From Zea mays (lineage: Eukaryota; Streptophyta; Magnoliopsida; Poales; Poaceae): a stretch of 64,000 bases of DNA. Positions 42,420 through 54,314 of this stretch are shown here, one piece after another. Under the pieces are notes generated by a model, which was not told where the DNA came from, ran no database searches, and was given only the letters and a program-made list of their open reading frames with translations. Numbering within the stretch: the stretch's first letter is position 1; every line of letters starts with the position of its first letter. The stretch is taken from contig NC_050105.1 in NCBI RefSeq assembly GCF_902167145.1, positions 119,925,898-119,989,897 of the forward strand, read 5' to 3'. The position numbers and the translations under genes were made by a program.

Positions 42420-44426
42420 ATGGTGCGTCGTCGCAACCCATCCGTGATTGAGTTCAGTAGCGACTCGGATGAGATTCAGGAGGAATCTTCTGTCCCCTCT
42501 CCTCCGCCTCGTCGCTCCCTCTTTAAGAGAGGACGCAGCTCTGGTAGGATGGATGGAGAGGGTTCTTCCATGCCCTCGCAGCCGGCTCGCGAGAGGCGCC
42601 AAAAGGTTGGCGCCACTCGACCTCGTCGCAGCACTTCTTCCTCTGAATATGCTCCTTGCCAGGAGGAGGATGGGGCTTTCGACGACTTCATCGACCTTCC
42701 GGCGCCAGATGCACTCTACATCACCGGTCTGCACATGCATTCGGCGACCGTTACCCACGGACCACATGAACCTCCTGTCGACTTCTCTCTGAAGGGAGTG
42801 GACACCCTTCAGCGCCTGAGGATCACCAATCCTTCTCTCACTCCTCGTCATCTTGGTGTCCAGGACCCTCGGTTCTGGAATCTTTTCCAGGCTAATTTCT
42901 ACAATTCTGTCATTTTATCCAAGAAACACCTAATCGCCAGGCATAGGTTTATAGACTGGGAGGGATGTGAGAACATGAGAGATGCTGTCATGACGTCAGC
43001 TCTCCGCAACTTAGAGATAAAGGGGTTAAAAAATATTATGACCATGGAATACCCCTAGAACGACAAGGTGGTAGCTCAGTTTTATGCCACCCTCTGGATC
43101 AAGAAAGTAGATGAGGAAGCCGATGGGTATGATTACCCTGTTATGTATTTCTTCATCCAGGGTAACTGGCACAAAGTCAGTTATCGTCGTTTTGCCCATA
43201 TTCTGGGCTTCTCTGATGTTGATATTCAGGGCAGCAACATGCGAGTGCATGGCATTAGGCTTCCCATGCGGGAAGAGACTGAATTTATTCATGTCTCTAT
43301 GGATCGGGAGTTCTGGACGACCGCTAACATGCATAGGTACTACAGGTACCTTAACTCTTTGTCCAGGATGACCGTTCTCCCGAAGGGCGGGAATCAAATG
43401 AACGTCCTTGGGGAGAGTCGGGTCTTCCTTCTCCTCCTTGCTCCCAACAGTCTCGCCCGCATTAATGTGTTTGACATGATCTGGGAAGAGATCATCCGTG
43501 CTTCCTGGTCTCCTCTCAAAGGGTGTCTTCATGCACCCTTTATCATGAAGATGATCGAAGTGGTCACCCAGACTCACTTCGAAAAACCTGTCAAACACTC
43601 CCGCTACGTACCCTACTGGGTTGATTCCTCCAACCCAGCTGCTCGTACAAAGCGGGCTCCCTCAGGGTCTGGAGGCCCTGCCTCCTCTGATGAGCCACCT
43701 CCCCAGCCTCCTCATCACCCATCCTCCTCTCACGCCGCTGCTGCCTCGCGTCCCTCTCCTGGCCCCGGATCTCCCATGCCACGTGGTCGTGGTCGTGGTC
43801 GAGGTCGTGGCCGAGGGGTGGGTGCCCGCTTGGTCCATGGGATTTCGACATTTTTCTCTATGTGCCGGAACATTTCTGCTGATGTACATGAGCTGGCACG
43901 GCGTCAGCGGGAGACTGACGACAATCTTCGTCGTCAAGCTTCCACTATGGGTATGCCCTTTGCCCCTCGCTCGCCTGACGTGCCTCTCCATCCTCCTCTC
44001 CCGAAGATCAATGAGTGGCACCAGCAGGCCTACGAGGTGCCATTTATGTCAACAGACGAAGAAGAAGAAGAAGAAGCCTACGTTGATGATCGCGAGCAGT
44101 TTGCCCCGCCTCCCTACCATGGGGATCTGGGTCAATCATCCTCTCACCCTCCGCCTCCCTACTCGGGTCAGGGACCCACTCCCGGTGACCCTAGGCCGTC
44201 CGGCTCTGGTCACTATCCTCCTCCCTACCCGGGTCCGGGACCCATTCCTGGTGACCCGCGGCCATCCGGCTCTGGTTACCATCATCACCCTCCACCTCCT
44301 CCTCATCATCGTACATCTTTGGCATCTGGTTTTTCTGCGGGTGATGAGCCCCCTAGGGACTCCTCACTCGAGGAAGACGTGATGAGGACCTTCTTCCCTG
44401 ACTACACATCATACCCTCCATCATAA
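42420..44426 (+). CDS. R6 ORF3: accessory protein in the env-like position
   Basis: One frame of 669 codons from the ATG at 42420 to TAA 44424-44426, broken only by TAG 43056-43058. The N-terminus is disordered (Ser/Arg/Pro-rich). The central part (about residues 90-400) has the pattern NDKVVAQFYATLWI...YPVMYFFIQGNWHKVSYRRFAHILGF. This resembles the putative plant transposon protein domain found in accessory ORFs of plant retroelements (recognition, unverified). Then a PRGRGRGRGRGRG tract, an acidic run, a Pro-rich tail with two copies of GPGPIPGDPRPSGSG-like sequence and a DVMRTFFPDYTSYPPS end. I see no signal peptide or membrane segment, so it is not an obvious envelope protein. Function unknown. 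Confidence 0.75.
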
Positions 44427-45004
44427 CCTCCGTCCTATCCTCCTCCTGGAGGATATTGATTCATGTATCCTTGTCTCTCTCTCTCTCTTCGTTTTTGGTA
44501 CTTGTTGCCAAAAAGGGGGAGAAAATCCAAAATTTCTAGTCATTCTGTTTGTGGTTCTTTCGATTATGTATTTCTTTTGGATTATTTTTTTGTTCTGGCC
44601 ACTGTTGTGGCTTGTATCCTCTTATCATTGTATGAAATAAAACTGCTGGGTTATTATTCAAAGTGATATGATGGTTTTCTGGCCATCATCTTTTGTCCCA
44701 TCAGTTTGTAATGATTGCTTTGCTATGAAGTAAAAATGATGTGTATTTAGAGATAGTCATATGCATCACAACTCCTGTTATGACACTCTTGCACCCCTCG
44801 GATGGTTGTATTCAATATGGTTTTTGTCACTATCTCTAAATGTGTTGCTCACATGACATATTATGTCAAAACATTGGATTCACAATCGTGCACACATTTA
44901 GGGGGAGCCATCTACATACAATCATTCAAAAGAAATTTTCTATTGCAAATGTTTATCTTTTTGACCTTAATTGTTTTGGCATCAATCACCAAAAAGGGGG
45001 AGAT
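44427..45004 (+). other. R6 3' non-coding region with purine tracts
   Basis: Tracts at 44510-44525 (AAAAAGGGGGAGAAAA), 44899-44907 and 44991-45004, the last abutting the 3' LTR. The CACA..TTTAGGGGGAG context at 44892 resembles that at 38011 in R7. No gene seen. Confidence 0.75.
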
Positions 45005-46681
45005 TGTAAGTGCAATCAACCCCAAGTGAGGGTTTTGGTGATTTAATGACAAAACAAATAAGGGCACTAACAGTTTTTGTTCTCAATGTATGATTAGAAA
45101 GAAACAGGAACTTAAGGAAGCACCAAGGACTTCATGCAACGAACGTATAAAATTTTATGTAAAATCTTGTGTTGCATGATGTAATTCTTCCTTATTCTTT
45201 TCCGCACAGGTATAGGTGTTTGCTATAGCTCAAGTCCCCAAATTCAAAAGCTATTTTTGAAAACCAAAAATCACTTTAACATTATTTGGTTGACCATGGT
45301 TAGGGTTGAGAAACCTAGAGTGTTCTTACTGAAAAGCAGCTGAACTTCTTCAACTGCAGCTGAGCTTTCCAGCTGAACTTAACTTCAGCTGTGTTGAGCT
45401 TCTTCAGCTGCAGCTGAGTTTTTCAGCTGAGCTGGACTTCAGCTGAGTTGAGCTTTCAACTCCAGCTGAACTTCAACTTCAGCTGTGGACCTCTTTGACC
45501 ATACCAGCTGAACTTGCCCCCGGGCAGCTGAGCTAGGGTTTTCTCTCCAAAACTCTCTGGTCTAGACCAGCTGAACTGGTCCTGGGGGGTAGCTCAACTG
45601 GTCTCTGTCCCCTCTGACTTCTGATCTGCAGTCTGCCAGTCAGACTGGCAGTCAGGTCACTAGGGTTGTCAGGGGGCGGTTCAACCGGCCCTGTCCTGTC
45701 TGACCCGCCTGCAGGTCAGTCTGCCAGTTAGTCTGGCAGTCAGACTGGCAGACAGTCTGCTGACCTGTCAGGGGGTGGTTCAACCGCTAGGGGGCGGCTC
45801 AACCGGTTTTCTGCGAGGTTTCTGGTCAAACGGCTAGTTTTTTAGCCGTGACTATAAATAGAACCCTCTCTCTCCCTTCTTCAATGCGGCTGGACACTCA
45901 CACATTTATTGCTCACCTAACTTGAGACAAAGCACTCATCTCTCCCATCTCTCTCACACTTAAATCTTCCTTAAGATTCAACCTTGTTGGAGGAGCTCTT
46001 GGGTGTGAGGTTTGTGCTTGTGCTCACAATTTGGCTTTCCTCTCCCATCTCTTTTTACAAAGACTTGAGCTTGTGCAAACCTCTCTTGTGCTTTCTTGGT
46101 GTTCTTGAAACCCTAGGTTTCAAGATCTTTTGAGATTGCTTGGGAGTCTCCAAATTTGTGGACGACCCCAAGAAGTTTGTATCACCCGCTCTTTGAGCTG
46201 AGATAAGAAGAGATTGCCTTGACCTTTGTGGTCGGCTTTTGGAGGATTAGGGTTGAAAAAGACTCGGCCCTTTGTGGGCTCCTCAACGGGGAGTAGGACA
46301 CCTTTGTGGTGTGGCCGAACCTCGGATTAAATCTTGTGCCTTGTGTTCTTGCTTGTCTTTAACTTAAGATATCTTTACTTGAAAGATTGACATAAAGATT
46401 TTTCCATAGAGTTTATCTAGAAGTGAAATAGCCTTTACATATTCATCTTTTCATTCTAACTTAGCTATACCTTACTTCTCACAAGAACTCGCGAAATACT
46501 TTTTCGAGTAGATTTTAGTCTAAAAGTTTATAAAACAGTTGGATTGGTTTAGAGTGGTTCAACTTGCGCATGTAGCTGTTGAACCGGCCTGCACCAGTCG
46601 AACTGTGTATTTAACAATCTTTCGAAGTTTGTTGTGAAAATTTTCAGATTAGCCTATTCACCCCCCTCTAGGCTACTTTTA
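45005..46681 (+). repeat. R6 3' LTR (1677 bp)
   Basis: Same family and order as the 5' LTR, with extra CAGCTG-containing units near 45418-45475. The terminal CA has become TA (46680-46681). About 38 substitutions separate the two LTRs. Confidence 0.92.
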
Positions 46682-46686
46682 TTGAG

Positions 46687-46938
46687 ACATCTAGCTCTAG
46701 GCAATCAACCCGTGCTAAAATTCCTAAGAGGAAAGCTCCTATTGCATCAAATGATCACAATATTTCATTTAAAACTTTTGATGCATCTTATGTTTTGACT
46801 AACAAATCCGGCAAAGTAGTTGCCAAGTATGTTGGGGGCAAACACAAGAGTTCCAAGACTTGTGTTTGGGTACCCAAAGTTCTTATATCTAATGTCAAAG
46901 GACCCAAAACTGTTTGGGTACCTAAAATCAAGAACTAA
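46687..46938 (+). pseudogene. gag: R5 Gag, C-terminal part after R6
   Basis: Continues R5 Gag in frame after the duplicated target. It is a Ser/Lys-rich tail, then CVWVPKVLISN and KTVWVPKIKN before TAA 46936-46938. The doubled WVPK motif matches the Gag ends of R6, R7 and R9. Confidence 0.85.
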
Positions 46939-46951
46939 ACTTGTTTTGTAG

Positions 46952-49900
46952 GTTTATGCATCCGGGGGCACAAGTTGGATCATCGATAGCGGGTGCACAA
47001 ACCACATGACAGGGGAGAAGAAGATGTTCTCCTCCTACGAGAAAAACCAAGATTCCCAACGAGCTATCACATTTGGGGATGGGAATCAAGGTTTGGTCAA
47101 AGGTTTGGGTAAAATAGCTATATCTCCTGACCATTCCATTTCCAATGTTTTTCTTGTTGATTCATTAGATTACAATTTGCTTTCCGTATCTCAATTATGC
47201 AAAATGGGCTACAACTGTCTATTTACTGATGTAGGTGTCAATGTCTTTAGAAGAAGTGATGATTCAGTTGCATTTAAGGGTGTTAGAGGGTCAGCTATAC
47301 TTAGTTGATTTCAATAGAGCTGAACTCGACACTTGCTTAATTGCTAAGACTAACATGGGCTGGCTCTGGCATCGCCGACTAGCACATGTTGGGATGAAGA
47401 ATCTTCACAAGCTTCTAAAGGGAGAACACATTTTAGGATTAACCAATGTTCATTTTGAGAAAGACAGGATTTGTAGCGCATGCCAAGCCGGGAAGCAAGT
47501 TGGTGTTCATCATCCACATAAGAACATCTTGACGACTGACAGGCCACTCGAGCTCCTCCACATGGACCTATTCGGCCCGATCGCTTACATAAGCATCGGC
47601 GGGAGTAAGTACTGTCTTGTTATTGTGGATGACTATTCTCGCTTCACTTGGGTGTTCTTTTTGCAGGAAAAATCTCAAACCCAAGAGACCTTAAAGGGAT
47701 TCTTGAGACGGGCTCAAAATGAGTTCGGCTTAAGGATCAAGAAAATTAGAAGCGATAATGGAACGGAGTTCAAGAATTCTCAAATTGAAGGCTTCCTTGA
47801 GGAGGAGGGCATCAAGCATGAGTTCTCTTCTCCCTACACGCCACAACAAAATAGTGTAGTGGAGAGGAAAAATAGAACTCTATTGGACATGGCGAGGACC
47901 ATGCTTGATGAATACAAGACATCGGATCGGTTTTGGGCCGAGGCGGTCAACACCGCTTGCTACACCATCAACCGGTTGTATCTACACCGAATCCTCAAGA
48001 AGACATCCTACGAACTCCTTACCGGTAAAAAGCCAAATGTTTCATATTTTAGAGTCTTTGGTAGCAAATGTTTTATACTTGTTAAAAGAGGTAGAAAATC
48101 TAAATTTGCTCCTAAGGCTGTAGAAGGCTTTTTACTAGGATATGATTCAAACACAAGGGCATATAGAGTCTTTAACAAGTCCACTGGACTAGTTGAAGTT
48201 TCTTGTGACATTGTGTTTGATGAGACTAACGGCTCTCAAGTAGAGCAAGTTGATCTTGATGAATTAGATGATGAAGAGGCTCCATGCGTCGCGCTAAGGA
48301 ACATGTCCATTGGGGATGTGTGTCCTAAGGAATCTGAAGAGCCCATTCAAGCACAAGATCAACCATCCTCCTCCATGCAAGCATCTCCACCAACCCAAGA
48401 TGAGGATGAGGCTCAAGATGATGAAGAGGAAGATCAAGAAGATGAGCCACCTCAAGAAGACGACAATGATCAAGGGGGAGATGCAAATGATCAAGACAAG
48501 GAGGATGAGCAATTTGCAAGGCCATCACACCTTAGAGTCCACCAAGCAATCCAACAAGATCACCCCGTGAACACCATCCTCGGCGACATTCATAAGGGGG
48601 TAACCACTAGATCTCGTGTTGCACATTTTTGTGAGCATTACTCTTTTGTTTCCTCTATTGAGCCACACAGGGTAGAGGAAGCACTTCAAGATTCGGATTG
48701 GGTGATGGCGATGCAAGAGGAGCTCAACAACTTCATGAGGAATGAGGTATGGCATTTAGTTCCACGTCCTAACCAAAATGTTGTAGGAACCAAGTGGGTC
48801 ATTCGCAACAAACAAGACGAGCATGGTATGGTGACTAGGAACAAAGCCCGACTTGTGGCCAAGGGATACTCACAAGTCGAAGGTTTGGATTTCAGTGAAA
48901 CCTATGCACCCGTAGCTAGGCTTGAGTCCATTCGTATATTATTAGCCTATGCTACTTACCATGGCTTCAAGCTTTATCAAATGGACGTGAAAAGTGCCTT
49001 CCTCAACGGACCAATCAAGGAAGAGGTCTATGTTGAGCAACCTCCCGGCTTTGAAGATAGTGAGTATCCTAACCATGTCTATAGGCTCTCTAAGGCGCTT
49101 TATGGGCTCAAGCAAGCCCCAAGAGCATGGTATGAATGCCTAAGAGATTTCCTTATTGCTAATGGCTTCAAAGTCGGCAAGGCCGATCCTACTTTATTTA
49201 CTAAAACTCTTGCAAATGATTTGTTCGTATGCCAAATTTATGTTGATGATATTATATTTGGGTCTACTAACGAATCTGCATGTGAGGAATTTAGTAGGAT
49301 CATGACACAAAAATTCGAGATGTCAATGATGGGGGAGTTGAAGTACTTCTTAGGATTTCAAGTGAAGCAACTCCAAGAGGGCACCTTCATTAGCCAAACA
49401 AAGTACATTCAAGACATTCTAAACAAGTTTGGGATGAAGGACGCCAAGCCCATCAAGACACCCATGGGAACAAATGGGCATCTCGACCTCGACACGGGAG
49501 GTAAATCTGTAGATCAAAAGGTATACCGGTCGATGATAGGTTCCTTACTCTATTTATGTGCTTCACGACCGGATATTATGCTTTCCGTATGCATGTGTGC
49601 AAGATTCCAAGCTGATCCTAAGGAAGCTCACCTTAGGGCCGTAAAACGAATCTTGAGATATTTAGTTTATACTCCTAAGTTTGGCCTTTGGTACCCCAAG
49701 GGATCTACTTTTGATTTAATTGGTTATTCCGATGCCGATTGGGCAGGGTGCAAAATCAATAGAAAGAGCACATCAGGGACTTGTCAGTTCTTAGGAAGAT
49801 CTCCGGTGTCTTGGGCTTCAAAGAAGCAACATTCTGTGGCTCTTTCAACCGCCGAAGCCGAGTATATTGCCGCAGGCCATTGTTGCACACAATTGCTTTG

Positions 49901-50192
49901 GATGAGGCAAACCCTCAGGGACTATGGTTACAAATTAACCAAAGTTCCTCTTCTATGTGATAATGAGAGTGCAATCCACATGGCGGATAATCCCGTTGAG
50001 CATAGCCGCACTAAACACATAGCCATTCGATATCATTTTCTAAGGGATCACCAACAAAAGGGGGATATCGAAATGGCATATGTTAGCACCAAAGAACAAT
50101 TAGCCGATATCTTTACCAAGCCATTGGATGAACAAACTTTTACCAAACTTAGGCATGAGCTAAATATTCTTGATTCTAGGAATTTTTATTGA
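46952..50192 (+). pseudogene. pol: R5 Pol: protease, integrase, RT, RNase H (frameshift)
   Basis: Starts in the +1 frame after the Gag stop. At the junction TTGTAGGT replaces TTGCAGGT, putting a TAG (46949-46951) just before the coding part. Protease [13 protein letters not shown] near 46975. A loss of about two bases near 47282 shifts the frame; from there 47287-50192 is open. Integrase HRRLAHVGM...[56 protein letters not shown] at 49239-49250. RNase [21 protein letters not shown] and [11 protein letters not shown]. Apart from the first lesions it is remarkably complete for an element older than R6. Confidence 0.9.
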
Positions 50193-50297
50193 TGTCTTGC
50201 ATACATAGCTCATATATATACCTTTTATCATCTCTTTCATGTGCTATGACTAATGTGTTCTTTCAAGTCCATTTCATGCTAAGTCATAGATTGAAAG
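50193..50297 (+). other. R5 sequence downstream of pol
   Basis: 105 bases of AT-rich non-coding R5 sequence ending GAAAG (50293-50297), the candidate target duplication of R8. No gene. Confidence 0.7.
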
Positions 50298-50663
50298 TGA
50301 AAGGGAAATGTGCCCTTGGGCCATTTCTAAGTATTTTGGTGATTTAGTGTCCAACACAAGTGCCTAAGTGTAAAAAGGTGGACAAAGCACAAATCAAGGA
50401 TAAAGGTATGTTTCTCAGACTTAGTACATTATTTTATGGACTAATGTATTGTGTCTAAGTGCTGGAAACAGAAAAAATCGTGTTGAAGAAGAGATGGTCA
50501 AGTTCAGCCAAAGTCTGCCTAGTCTGGTTTCACCGGACTGTCCGGTGGTGCACCGGACAGTGTCCGGTGCGCCAGGCTGGCTCGAGCGAAGTGGCCGCTC
50601 TCGGGAATTCACCGGCGACGTACGGCTATAATTCACCGGACTGTCCAGTGTGCACCGGACTGT
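50298..50663 (+). repeat. R8: 5' part of an Opie/Ji-type LTR
   Basis: It begins TGAAAGGGAAATGTGCCC like the R7 and R9 LTRs but is clearly diverged after about 50 bases. Four CACCGGAC-type motifs are present. It stops in the middle of a palindrome at 50663 where R9 is inserted. The rest of the LTR, and of the element if it is not a solo LTR, should be right of the window. Confidence 0.82.
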
Positions 50664-51890
50664 TGAAAGGGAAATGTGCCCTTGGGCCATTTCTAAGTAT
50701 TTTGGTGATTGAGTGCCAACTCAAGTACTTAAATGTGAATATATGCCCATGGATGAACAAAGTGCAAATAAAGAGCTAAGGTATGTTTCTAAGTCTTAGT
50801 ACATTGGTTTTATGTACTAATATACTTGTCTAAGTATCAGAAATAGGAAGAAGAAGAAAAGAGGAGAGTTGGCTGTGTACAGCCAAGAGACTGTTTTCAG
50901 TCTGGGGCACCGGACTGTCCGGTGGTGCACCGGACAGTGTCCGGTGCGCCAGGCTGCCTCGGCCGAAGAGGCCGCTCTCGGGAATTTGCTGACGGCGTAC
51001 GGCTAAAATTCACCGGACTGTCCGGTGTGCACCGGACTGTCCGGTGAGCCAACGGTCGGCCGCGGATTCTGCGCGCGACACGTGGCCAAGCCAACGGTCG
51101 GAAGGGGGCACCGGACATGTCCGGTGCGCCAAAGGCTCCCGGATCTGCAACGGTCGGCTTCGCCATTTAAGGAAAGGAATCGGGCACCGGACACTGTCCG
51201 GTGTGCACCGGACTGTCCGGTGCGCCCGATGACAGAAGGCAAGGATGGCCTTCCAGATTTGTTCTCAACGGCTCCTAGCTGCCTTGGGGCTATAAAAGGG
51301 ACCCCTAGGCGCATGGAGGAGTACAAAAAGCATTACTACAACATTCCTAAGCACCAAGACATCGATCTCACGCATTCGTTTCATTGTGATAGCATCTAGA
51401 GCTCTTGTTGAGTTGCGAACTCTTTGAGTTGTGTTGCGAGCTCTTGTTGCGACTTGTGTGCGTGTTGTTGCTCTGACCTTTTGAAGTCTTGTGTGCGTTG
51501 CTCATTCCCCCTTTGCTCTGTGTTCTTTGTGAACTTCAATTGTAAGGGCGAGAGGCTCCAAGTTGTGGAGATTCCTCGCGAACGGGATTGAGAAAAAGCA
51601 AGCAAAAACACCGTGGTATTCAAGTGAGTCTTTGGACCGCTTGAGAGGGGTTGATTGCAACCCTCGTCCGTTGGGACGCCACAACGTGGAGTAGGCAAAC
51701 GTTGGTCTTGGCCGAACCACGGGATAAACCACTGTGTCATCTCTGTGATTGATCTCTTGTGGTATTGTGTTTTGTTGAGACTCCTTTCTAGCCACTTGGC
51801 ATTTATTGTGCTAACACTTAACAAGTTTTTGTGGCTATAAGCTTAAGTTTTACAGGATCACCTATTCACCCCCCCCTCTAGGTGCTCTCA
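50664..51890 (+). repeat. R9 5' LTR (1227 bp)
   Basis: It starts TGAAAGGGAAATGTGCCC and ends GTGCTCTCA, with seven CACCGGAC/GTCCGGTG palindromes (50909-51222). TATAAAAGG lies at 51291-51299. Confidence 0.93.
51291..51299 (+). promoter_or_regulatory. R9 LTR TATA box
   Basis: TATAAAAGG in the same position relative to the palindrome array as in R7. Confidence 0.75.
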
Positions 51891-51892
51891 AT

Positions 51893-51904
51893 TGGTATCA
51901 GAGC
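51893..51904 (+). other. R9 primer binding site (initiator tRNA-Met)
   Basis: TGGTATCAGAGC, two bases after the LTR. Confidence 0.92.
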
Positions 51905-51940
51905 CGTTCTCTTCAAGAAAGGGACTAACCGCCCGAAGAG

Positions 51941-54307
51941 ATGGATCCTAAGGGGAAGGGAATCGTGATCAACGACAAGGAAAAGGAGTCCTTCGTCAAC
52001 GAGCCAAAAGATGACAAATCCAACGACTCTGGCTCGGGCCACAGACGTAAAGATGGGAAGAAGAAGAAGACAAGACGTATCAAGGAGATCGTCTACTACG
52101 ACAGCGACGAGTCTACTTCTTCCCACAAGGACGACGACTACGACAAACAAAAGACGGTTAACTCAAACTTTTCTTTTGATTATTCGCGCATCCCGCACAG
52201 CTCAAATGCTCATTTGCTACCCATTCCACTTGGCAAGCCTCCTCACTTTGATGGAGAGGACTACGGATTTTGGAGTCACAAAATGCGTACACACCTATTT
52301 TCTCTCCATCCAAGCATTTGGGAGATTGTGGAAAGTGGAATGAAATTTGATAGCTCGGATAGTCCTTCGTTTATTAATGAACAGATCCATAAAAATGCAC
52401 AAGCTACTACTGTGTTGCTAGCCTCTTTGTGCAGGGACGAGTATCACAAGGTGAGCGGCTTGGACAATGCCAAGCAGATTTGGGACACCCTCAAGATCTC
52501 TCATGAAGGGAACGATGTCACCTTACTCACCAAGATGGAGTTGGTGGAGGGCGAGCTCGGACGATTCGCGATGATAAGGGGCGAGGAGCCGACGCAAACA
52601 TACAACCGGCTCAAGATCCTTATCAACAAAATAAGGAGCTACGGAAGCACGCGATGGACGGATCACGACGTCGTCCGCCTAATGCTAAGGTCATTTACCG
52701 TTCTTGATCCTCATCTCGTGAACAATATTCGTGAGAATCCCAGGTACACGAAGATGACGCCCGAGGAGGTACTCGGAAAATTCGTAAGCGGGCGAATGAT
52801 GATCAAGGAGGCAAGATACGTGGACGACGCCTTGAATGGACCGATCAACGAGCCTCAACCCCTTGCTCTCAAGGCAACAAGGAGCAAGGAGGCGCTACCC
52901 AGCAAGGTGGCACAAATTGAGGCTGCCGGTCTTAATGATGAAGAGATGGCCCTCATCATCAAAAGATTCAAGACGGCGCTAAAAGGTCGAAAGGGACAGC
53001 CAAGCAAGACTAAGACCAAGGGAAAGCGATCATGCTTCAAATGCGGTAAGCTTGGTCATTTTATTGCTAACTGTCCCGACAATGATAGTGATCAGGATCA
53101 AGGGAACAAGAGGGAAAAAAAGAAGCATTACAGGAAGGCCAAGGGCGAGGCACATATCGGAAAGGAGTGGGACTCGGACTGTTCCTCGTCCGACTCCGAC
53201 AATGAAGGACTCGCCGCCACCGCCTTCAACAAGTCATCCCTCTTCCCCAACGAGCGTCACACATGCCTTATGGCAAGGGAGAAGAAGGTGAGTACTCGAG
53301 ACTCCACTTATGCTTCTTCTAGTGATAATGAGTCTAGTGATGATGATGACATAGACTATTCATGCTTATTCAAGGGTTTAGATAGATCTAAAATAGATAA
53401 GATTAATGAGTTGATTGATGCTTTGAATGACAAGAATAGATTACTAGAAAAACAAGAAGATCTTTTGTATGAAGAGCATGACAAATTTGTAGAGGCACAA
53501 AATTCTCTTGCTCTAGAAATTAAAAGAAATGAAATACTCTCTGGTGAATTATCTACTTGTCATAAAACCATTTCTACTCTAGAAGGTGTCAACAATGATT
53601 TAAATGCTAAATTAGAAGTAGCAAATAAATCTAATTCTTGTGTAGAACATGTTGTAATTTGTACTAGGTGTAAAGATATTGACATTGATGCTTGTAGTGA
53701 ACACCTAGTTTCAATTTCCAAGCTTAATGATGAATTGGCTAGTCTTAATGCTCAACTTAAGACTAGCAAGAATGAATTTGACAAGCTAAAATTTGCAAGG
53801 GATGCCTACACGATCGGTAGACACCCCTCAATTAAGGATGGACTTGGCTACAAAAGGGAAGCCAAGAACTTGACAAGCCATAAGGCTCCCATTCCCGCTA
53901 AGGAGAAAGGGAAGGCCCCTATGGCTACTAGTGCTAAAAAGAACCATGCCTTTTTGTATAATGATAGAAGACAAACTAGGAGTTATAATGCTTACAATGA
54001 TTTTTCTCATGCTATGTTTGCTTCTAGTTCTTCATATGTGCATGATAGAAATGTTGGTAGAAGGAATGTTGTTCATAATATGCCTAGAAGAGATGTTGTT
54101 AATATTCCTAGGAAAGTTAATGAACCTTCTACAATATATCATGCTTTGAATGCTTCCTTTGCAATTTGTAGAAAGGATAGAAAGGTGATTGCTAGGAAGT
54201 TAGGGGCAAAATGCAAGGGAGACAAAACTTGCATTTGGGTCCCTAAGGATATTTGCACTAACCTTGTAGGACCCAACAAGAGTTGGGTACCTAAGTCCCA
54301 AGCCTAA
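51941..54307 (+). CDS. gag: R9 Gag (intact, 788 aa)
   Basis: From the first ATG after the primer site to TAA 54305-54307, uninterrupted. Domains as in R7: basic/acidic N-terminus, Copia Gag core with [18 protein letters not shown], and a [14 protein letters not shown] zinc knuckle at 53033-53074. An acidic stretch, coiled-coil-like region, [13 protein letters not shown] motif, basic tail and two terminal WVPK motifs follow. The start codon and MDPKGKG are shared with R2 and R7. Confidence 0.94.
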   Translation: MDPKGKGIVINDKEKESFVNEPKDDKSNDSGSGHRRKDGKKKKTRRIKEIVYYDSDESTSSHKDDDYDKQKTVNSNFSFDYSRIPHSSNAHLLPIPLGKPPHFDGEDYGFWSHKMRTHLFSLHPSIWEIVESGMKFDSSDSPSFINEQIHKNAQATTVLLASLCRDEYHKVSGLDNAKQIWDTLKISHEGNDVTLLTKMELVEGELGRFAMIRGEEPTQTYNRLKILINKIRSYGSTRWTDHDVVRLMLRSFTVLDPHLVNNIRENPRYTKMTPEEVLGKFVSGRMMIKEARYVDDALNGPINEPQPLALKATRSKEALPSKVAQIEAAGLNDEEMALIIKRFKTALKGRKGQPSKTKTKGKRSCFKCGKLGHFIANCPDNDSDQDQGNKREKKKHYRKAKGEAHIGKEWDSDCSSSDSDNEGLAATAFNKSSLFPNERHTCLMAREKKVSTRDSTYASSSDNESSDDDDIDYSCLFKGLDRSKIDKINELIDALNDKNRLLEKQEDLLYEEHDKFVEAQNSLALEIKRNEILSGELSTCHKTISTLEGVNNDLNAKLEVANKSNSCVEHVVICTRCKDIDIDACSEHLVSISKLNDELASLNAQLKTSKNEFDKLKFARDAYTIGRHPSIKDGLGYKREAKNLTSHKAPIPAKEKGKAPMATSAKKNHAFLYNDRRQTRSYNAYNDFSHAMFASSSSYVHDRNVGRRNVVHNMPRRDVVNIPRKVNEPSTIYHALNASFAICRKDRKVIARKLGAKCKGDKTCIWVPKDICTNLVGPNKSWVPKSQA

Positions 54308-54314
54308 ATTTGCC

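Larger units (their letters stand above)
25109..46681 (+). mobile_element. R6: large Sirevirus-like Copia element with third ORF
   Basis: LTRs at 25109-26763 and 45005-46681. Flanks GTGAG (25104-25108) and TTGAG (46682-46686) match at four of five bases. Without R7 the element is about 12.6 kb, longer than R7 (9.0 kb). The excess is the longer LTRs and a 2-kb ORF between pol and the 3' LTR. LTRs differ by about 38 substitutions plus several indels (about 2.3%), suggesting roughly 0.9 My (inference). I do not assign a named family. Confidence 0.9.
21443..50297 (+). mobile_element. R5: Opie/Ji-type Copia Sirevirus, split by R6
   Basis: 5' LTR 21443-22673, tRNA-Met primer site, gag 22722-25108. 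R6 is inserted at 25109-46681. Gag ends at 46687-46938, followed by pol 46952-50192 and a short tail to 50297, where R8 begins. The 3' LTR is right of the window. Flank TTACC (21438-21442) is the expected duplication. Gag has at least three frameshifts and pol one, so R5 is dead and older than R6. Confidence 0.88.

Noticed and set aside
43621..44382. 253-codon frame overlapping R6 ORF3 in another frame
   Set aside because: It is a shadow of the Pro/His-rich ORF3 codons; the Leu-rich, low-complexity reading has no start context or domain.
42420..44426. R6 ORF3 as an envelope gene making R6 a retrovirus-like agent
   Set aside because: No signal peptide, no membrane-spanning segment and no fusion-type motif are visible. 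Position alone is not evidence.
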